A stretch of 64,000 nucleotides of DNA from Pseudoxanthomonas sp. X-1 (GTDB lineage: Bacteria > Pseudomonadota > Gammaproteobacteria > Xanthomonadales > Xanthomonadaceae): assembly GCF_020042665.1 (NCBI RefSeq), contig NZ_CP083376.1:1276001-1340000 (forward strand). Reading direction: 5' to 3'. The translations under genes and the position numbers were made by a program. The notes beneath the pieces are model-generated. The model searched no databases and was not told the origin of the DNA. It worked only from the letters and a program-made list of their open reading frames with translations. Shown here in pieces: positions 61,878-64,000 of the stretch; the stretch's first letter is position 1, and the number at the start of each line of letters is the position of its first letter.

Positions 61878-64000
61878 AGCGAAATCTCCTGTGGTTGTGA
61901 AGCAAGGAAGGACGCGGCGGATGGCGCGGACGGCAGCAGGTCGGCCGCCCAATCGAGGCCGCGGTGGCGCAGCCAGGCGCCGGCGAAGCCCGGTGCTCCA
62001 GCGTCGTTCAGCACGCGGTCAATGGCGCGCTGGTCTTGGGGCGTCGAGGCGCCGGCGAACGCGAGCGCGACCGGCCCCAGGTCGAGGTCGAACAGGCGAT
62101 TGCCTGCGCGGGATTGGTAGTAGTAGTCGCGCTTGGGCTCCGCGGTGGCGACGATCTCGATCTGTCGGCTGTTGAGGCCGAAGCCTTCGTAGATCGCGCG
62201 AATCTGCGGCTCGGTCGCCTGCGGGTTCGGCAGGAAGATGCGGCCGGCGCAACTCTCGATGATCGCCGGCGCGATGCTCGAATCCTTGATGTCGGCGAGC
62301 GACTGCGTGGCGAAGATGACGCTGACGTTCTTCTTGCGCAGCGTCTTGAGCCACTGGCGGATGCGCGCCGCGAACACCGGGTCATCGAGGAACAGCCAGG
62401 ATTCGTCGAGGATCAACAGCGTCGGCGCACCGTCGAAACGCGCCTCGAAGCGCGCGAACAGATAACCCAGCACGGCCAGCACCGCGGCCTTGCTGTGCAT
62501 CAGTTCTTCCATCTCGAAGCACTGCACGTCGGCCATGCCGAGCCGGTCGTGGTCGGCGTCGAGCAGCTTGCCGTGCGCGCCACCGAGCACATACGGCGCA
62601 AGCGCCTGGCGCAGCGCGTTCGATTGCAGCAGTACCGACAGGCCCGTGAGCGTGCGTTGTTCGAGCGGCGCACCGGCGAGACTGCCGAGCGCCGACCAGA
62701 TGGCCGCCTTCTCGTCGGGGCCGACCGCGACGCCTTCGTGCGTCAGGCGGCCTTCGACCCATTCGGCGGCCCAGGTGCGATAGCCCTCCTGGTCGATGCG
62801 CGCGAGCGGCTGGAACGCGATCGCGCCATCCGCACCGAGGTCGTAATACTCGCCGCCCAGGCCCAGCGCCGTGGCCCGCATCGAGCGACCCATGTCGAAG
62901 GCGAAGATGCGCGAGCCGGGATAACGCCGGAACTGCATCGCCAGCGTGGCGAGCAGGACGGACTTACCCATGCCGGTCGGGCCAGCGATCAGCGTGTGGC
63001 CCACGTCGCCGATGTGGGTCACGAGCCGGAACGGCGTCGCGCCTTCGGTTCGGGTGACGATCAGTGGCGGACCGTCGAGGTGGTCGTTCTTCTCCGGCCC
63101 GGCCCACACTGCCGACACCGGCATCAGATGTGCCAAGTTCAGTGTCGAAACGATGGGCTGGCGCACGTTGGCATAGGCGCTGCCAGGGATCGACGACAGC
63201 CACGCCTCCACCGAATTGAGGGTCTCGGGAATGGTGACGAAGCCCCGGCCCTGGATGACGCGCTCCACCATGCGCAGCTTCTCGTCGGCCGTGTCGGCAT
63301 CGTCATCGAGCACCGTCACGGTGGCGGTGACAAAGCCGAAGGCAACTTGATCGCTGCCCAGCTCCTGCATCGCGGCGTCCGCGTCGGCCGCCTTGTTGCT
63401 CGCGTCGGTATCGACCAGCGGGCTTTCCTGCTGGAAGATCGTTTCGCGCAGCAAGGCGAGGACGTTCTTGCGCTTGGCGAACCACTGGCGCCGCAGCCGG
63501 CCGAGTTCTTTTTCGGCCTCGGCCTTGTCCATGCAGAGGAAGCGCGTGCTCCAGCGGTACGCGAAGCCGAGCCGGTTGAGGTCGTCCAGAATCCCCGGCC
63601 AGGTCGAGGTCGGAAAGCCGCGCACGGTCACGACTCGCAGGTACGCATCGCCCAACATCGGCGCAAGGCCGCCGATCAGCGGCATGTCGGCCAGCAGCGC
63701 ATCGAGGTGGAACGGCACCGCCGGTACGCCGATGCGGTAGCGCCTTGTCGAGACGGTTGCGTGCAGGTAGGTCAGCGTTTCGGCGTCATCGAGCCAGTCG
63801 ATCTCCGGCATAACGCCATCGAGCAAATCGAAGATGCGTCCGGTTTCCGCAATAAACGCGGTCAGGCGTTCGCGCCAGTCAACGCCGGCGGTCGGCGTGT
63901 TCTCGTACAGCAGCTTGGCCGCGCGGGCGCGAGATTCCTCCGGCGGCAAGTATTGCAGCGTGAGGTGATAGCGGCTCTCGAAGTGATTGCCGGCTTCCTC
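61874..64000 (-). CDS. trbE: Conjugal transfer ATPase TrbE (VirB4-like), 5' partial
   Basis: The 5' end lies beyond the window; about 708 C-terminal residues are visible, beginning NHFESRYHLTLQYLPP. It is the VirB4-class ATPase that powers pilus assembly and substrate transfer. Walker A is IAGPTGMGKSVLL (about visible residue 340) and Walker B is LLILDESWLFLDD, followed by VSIFATQSLADIKD-type and SIAPAIIESCAGRIFLPNP blocks. Its last codons overlap trbJ. TrbE is usually a little over 800 residues, so roughly 100 are missing. Confidence 0.95.
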   Translation of the reverse strand, partial: EEAGNHFESRYHLTLQYLPPEESRARAAKLLYENTPTAGVDWRERLTAFIAETGRIFDLLDGVMPEIDWLDDAETLTYLHATVSTRRYRIGVPAVPFHLDALLADMPLIGGLAPMLGDAYLRVVTVRGFPTSTWPGILDDLNRLGFAYRWSTRFLCMDKAEAEKELGRLRRQWFAKRKNVLALLRETIFQQESPLVDTDASNKAADADAAMQELGSDQVAFGFVTATVTVLDDDADTADEKLRMVERVIQGRGFVTIPETLNSVEAWLSSIPGSAYANVRQPIVSTLNLAHLMPVSAVWAGPEKNDHLDGPPLIVTRTEGATPFRLVTHIGDVGHTLIAGPTGMGKSVLLATLAMQFRRYPGSRIFAFDMGRSMRATALGLGGEYYDLGADGAIAFQPLARIDQEGYRTWAAEWVEGRLTHEGVAVGPDEKAAIWSALGSLAGAPLEQRTLTGLSVLLQSNALRQALAPYVLGGAHGKLLDADHDRLGMADVQCFEMEELMHSKAAVLAVLGYLFARFEARFDGAPTLLILDESWLFLDDPVFAARIRQWLKTLRKKNVSVIFATQSLADIKDSSIAPAIIESCAGRIFLPNPQATEPQIRAIYEGFGLNSRQIEIVATAEPKRDYYYQSRAGNRLFDLDLGPVALAFAGASTPQDQRAIDRVLNDAGAPGFAGAWLRHRGLDWAADLLPSAPSAASFLASQPQEISL

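Larger units (their letters stand above)
56246..64000 (-). mobile_element. Tn4371-like integrative and conjugative element, trb end (partial)
   Basis: Eight minus-strand genes in the order trbE-J-K-L-F-G-I-DUF2274 make up the P-type type IV secretion module of Tn4371-family ICEs, where trbBCDEJLFGI ends close to one att site. The window keeps only this end; trbB, C and D, traG, the relaxase, parA/repA and the integrase should lie to the right. The chromosomal genes to the left are intact. Boundaries are approximate. Confidence 0.85.

Overview
This is 64 kb of high-GC gammaproteobacterial DNA. Its housekeeping genes, two large TonB-dependent receptors, DUF3014 protein and BIME-like intergenic repeats suggest the Xanthomonadaceae/Lysobacteraceae (Stenotrophomonas, Pseudoxanthomonas, Luteimonas or a relative). 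That placement is inference from gene content and protein style; no search was run. About 1-55,750 reads as ordinary chromosome. About 56,200-64,000 is the trb (mating-pair-formation) end of a Tn4371-like integrative and conjugative element (ICE) that continues past the right edge.

Layout. 1-10 kb: the end of hrpA, a ClC-family channel/transporter with CBS domains divergent from relA, then a TPR membrane protein and an EcsC-family protein. 10-20 kb: a fused two-domain glycosyltransferase divergent from PBP1B (mrcB), with a TPR lipoprotein translationally coupled to mrcB, a YoaA/DinG-type Fe-S helicase and glutamine-dependent NAD synthetase. 19.5-25.5 kb: PhzF-like protein, TPR lipoprotein, bamD, and the divergent overlapping set rluD-pgeF-DUF393. 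25.5-34 kb: two TonB-dependent receptors enclosing a DUF3574 lipoprotein, a DUF418 membrane protein and a GNAT enzyme. 34.5-45.5 kb: poxB, a permease, an alpha/beta hydrolase, a three-gene cytochrome c / 2Fe-2S / molybdopterin dehydrogenase operon, DUF3014, a GST and a GIY-YIG protein. 45.5-55.8 kb: clpB behind a clear heat-shock promoter, metY, two regulator/SDR pairs (HxlR and TetR), a fatty-acid-hydroxylase-family protein and a Kef-type antiporter.

Regulatory sites that can be read by eye: a sigma-32 promoter at clpB, a LacI-type operator inside the promoter of the second TonB receptor, a 22-bp dyad between the HxlR gene and its SDR, and a 13-bp dyad in the spacer of the SDR promoter facing the TetR gene. 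Three families of paired inverted repeats fill several intergenic gaps.

The minus-strand ICE block reads trbE (cut by the window edge), trbJ, a trbK-like entry-exclusion lipoprotein, trbL, trbF, trbG, trbI and a DUF2274 gene. It is tightly packed with ATGA overlaps and ends at a strong hairpin. The stretch 55,753-56,245 should hold the chromosome/ICE junction. I found no clearly new defence or other system. The most interesting leads are the operator architectures, the ICE end and some unusual protein features.
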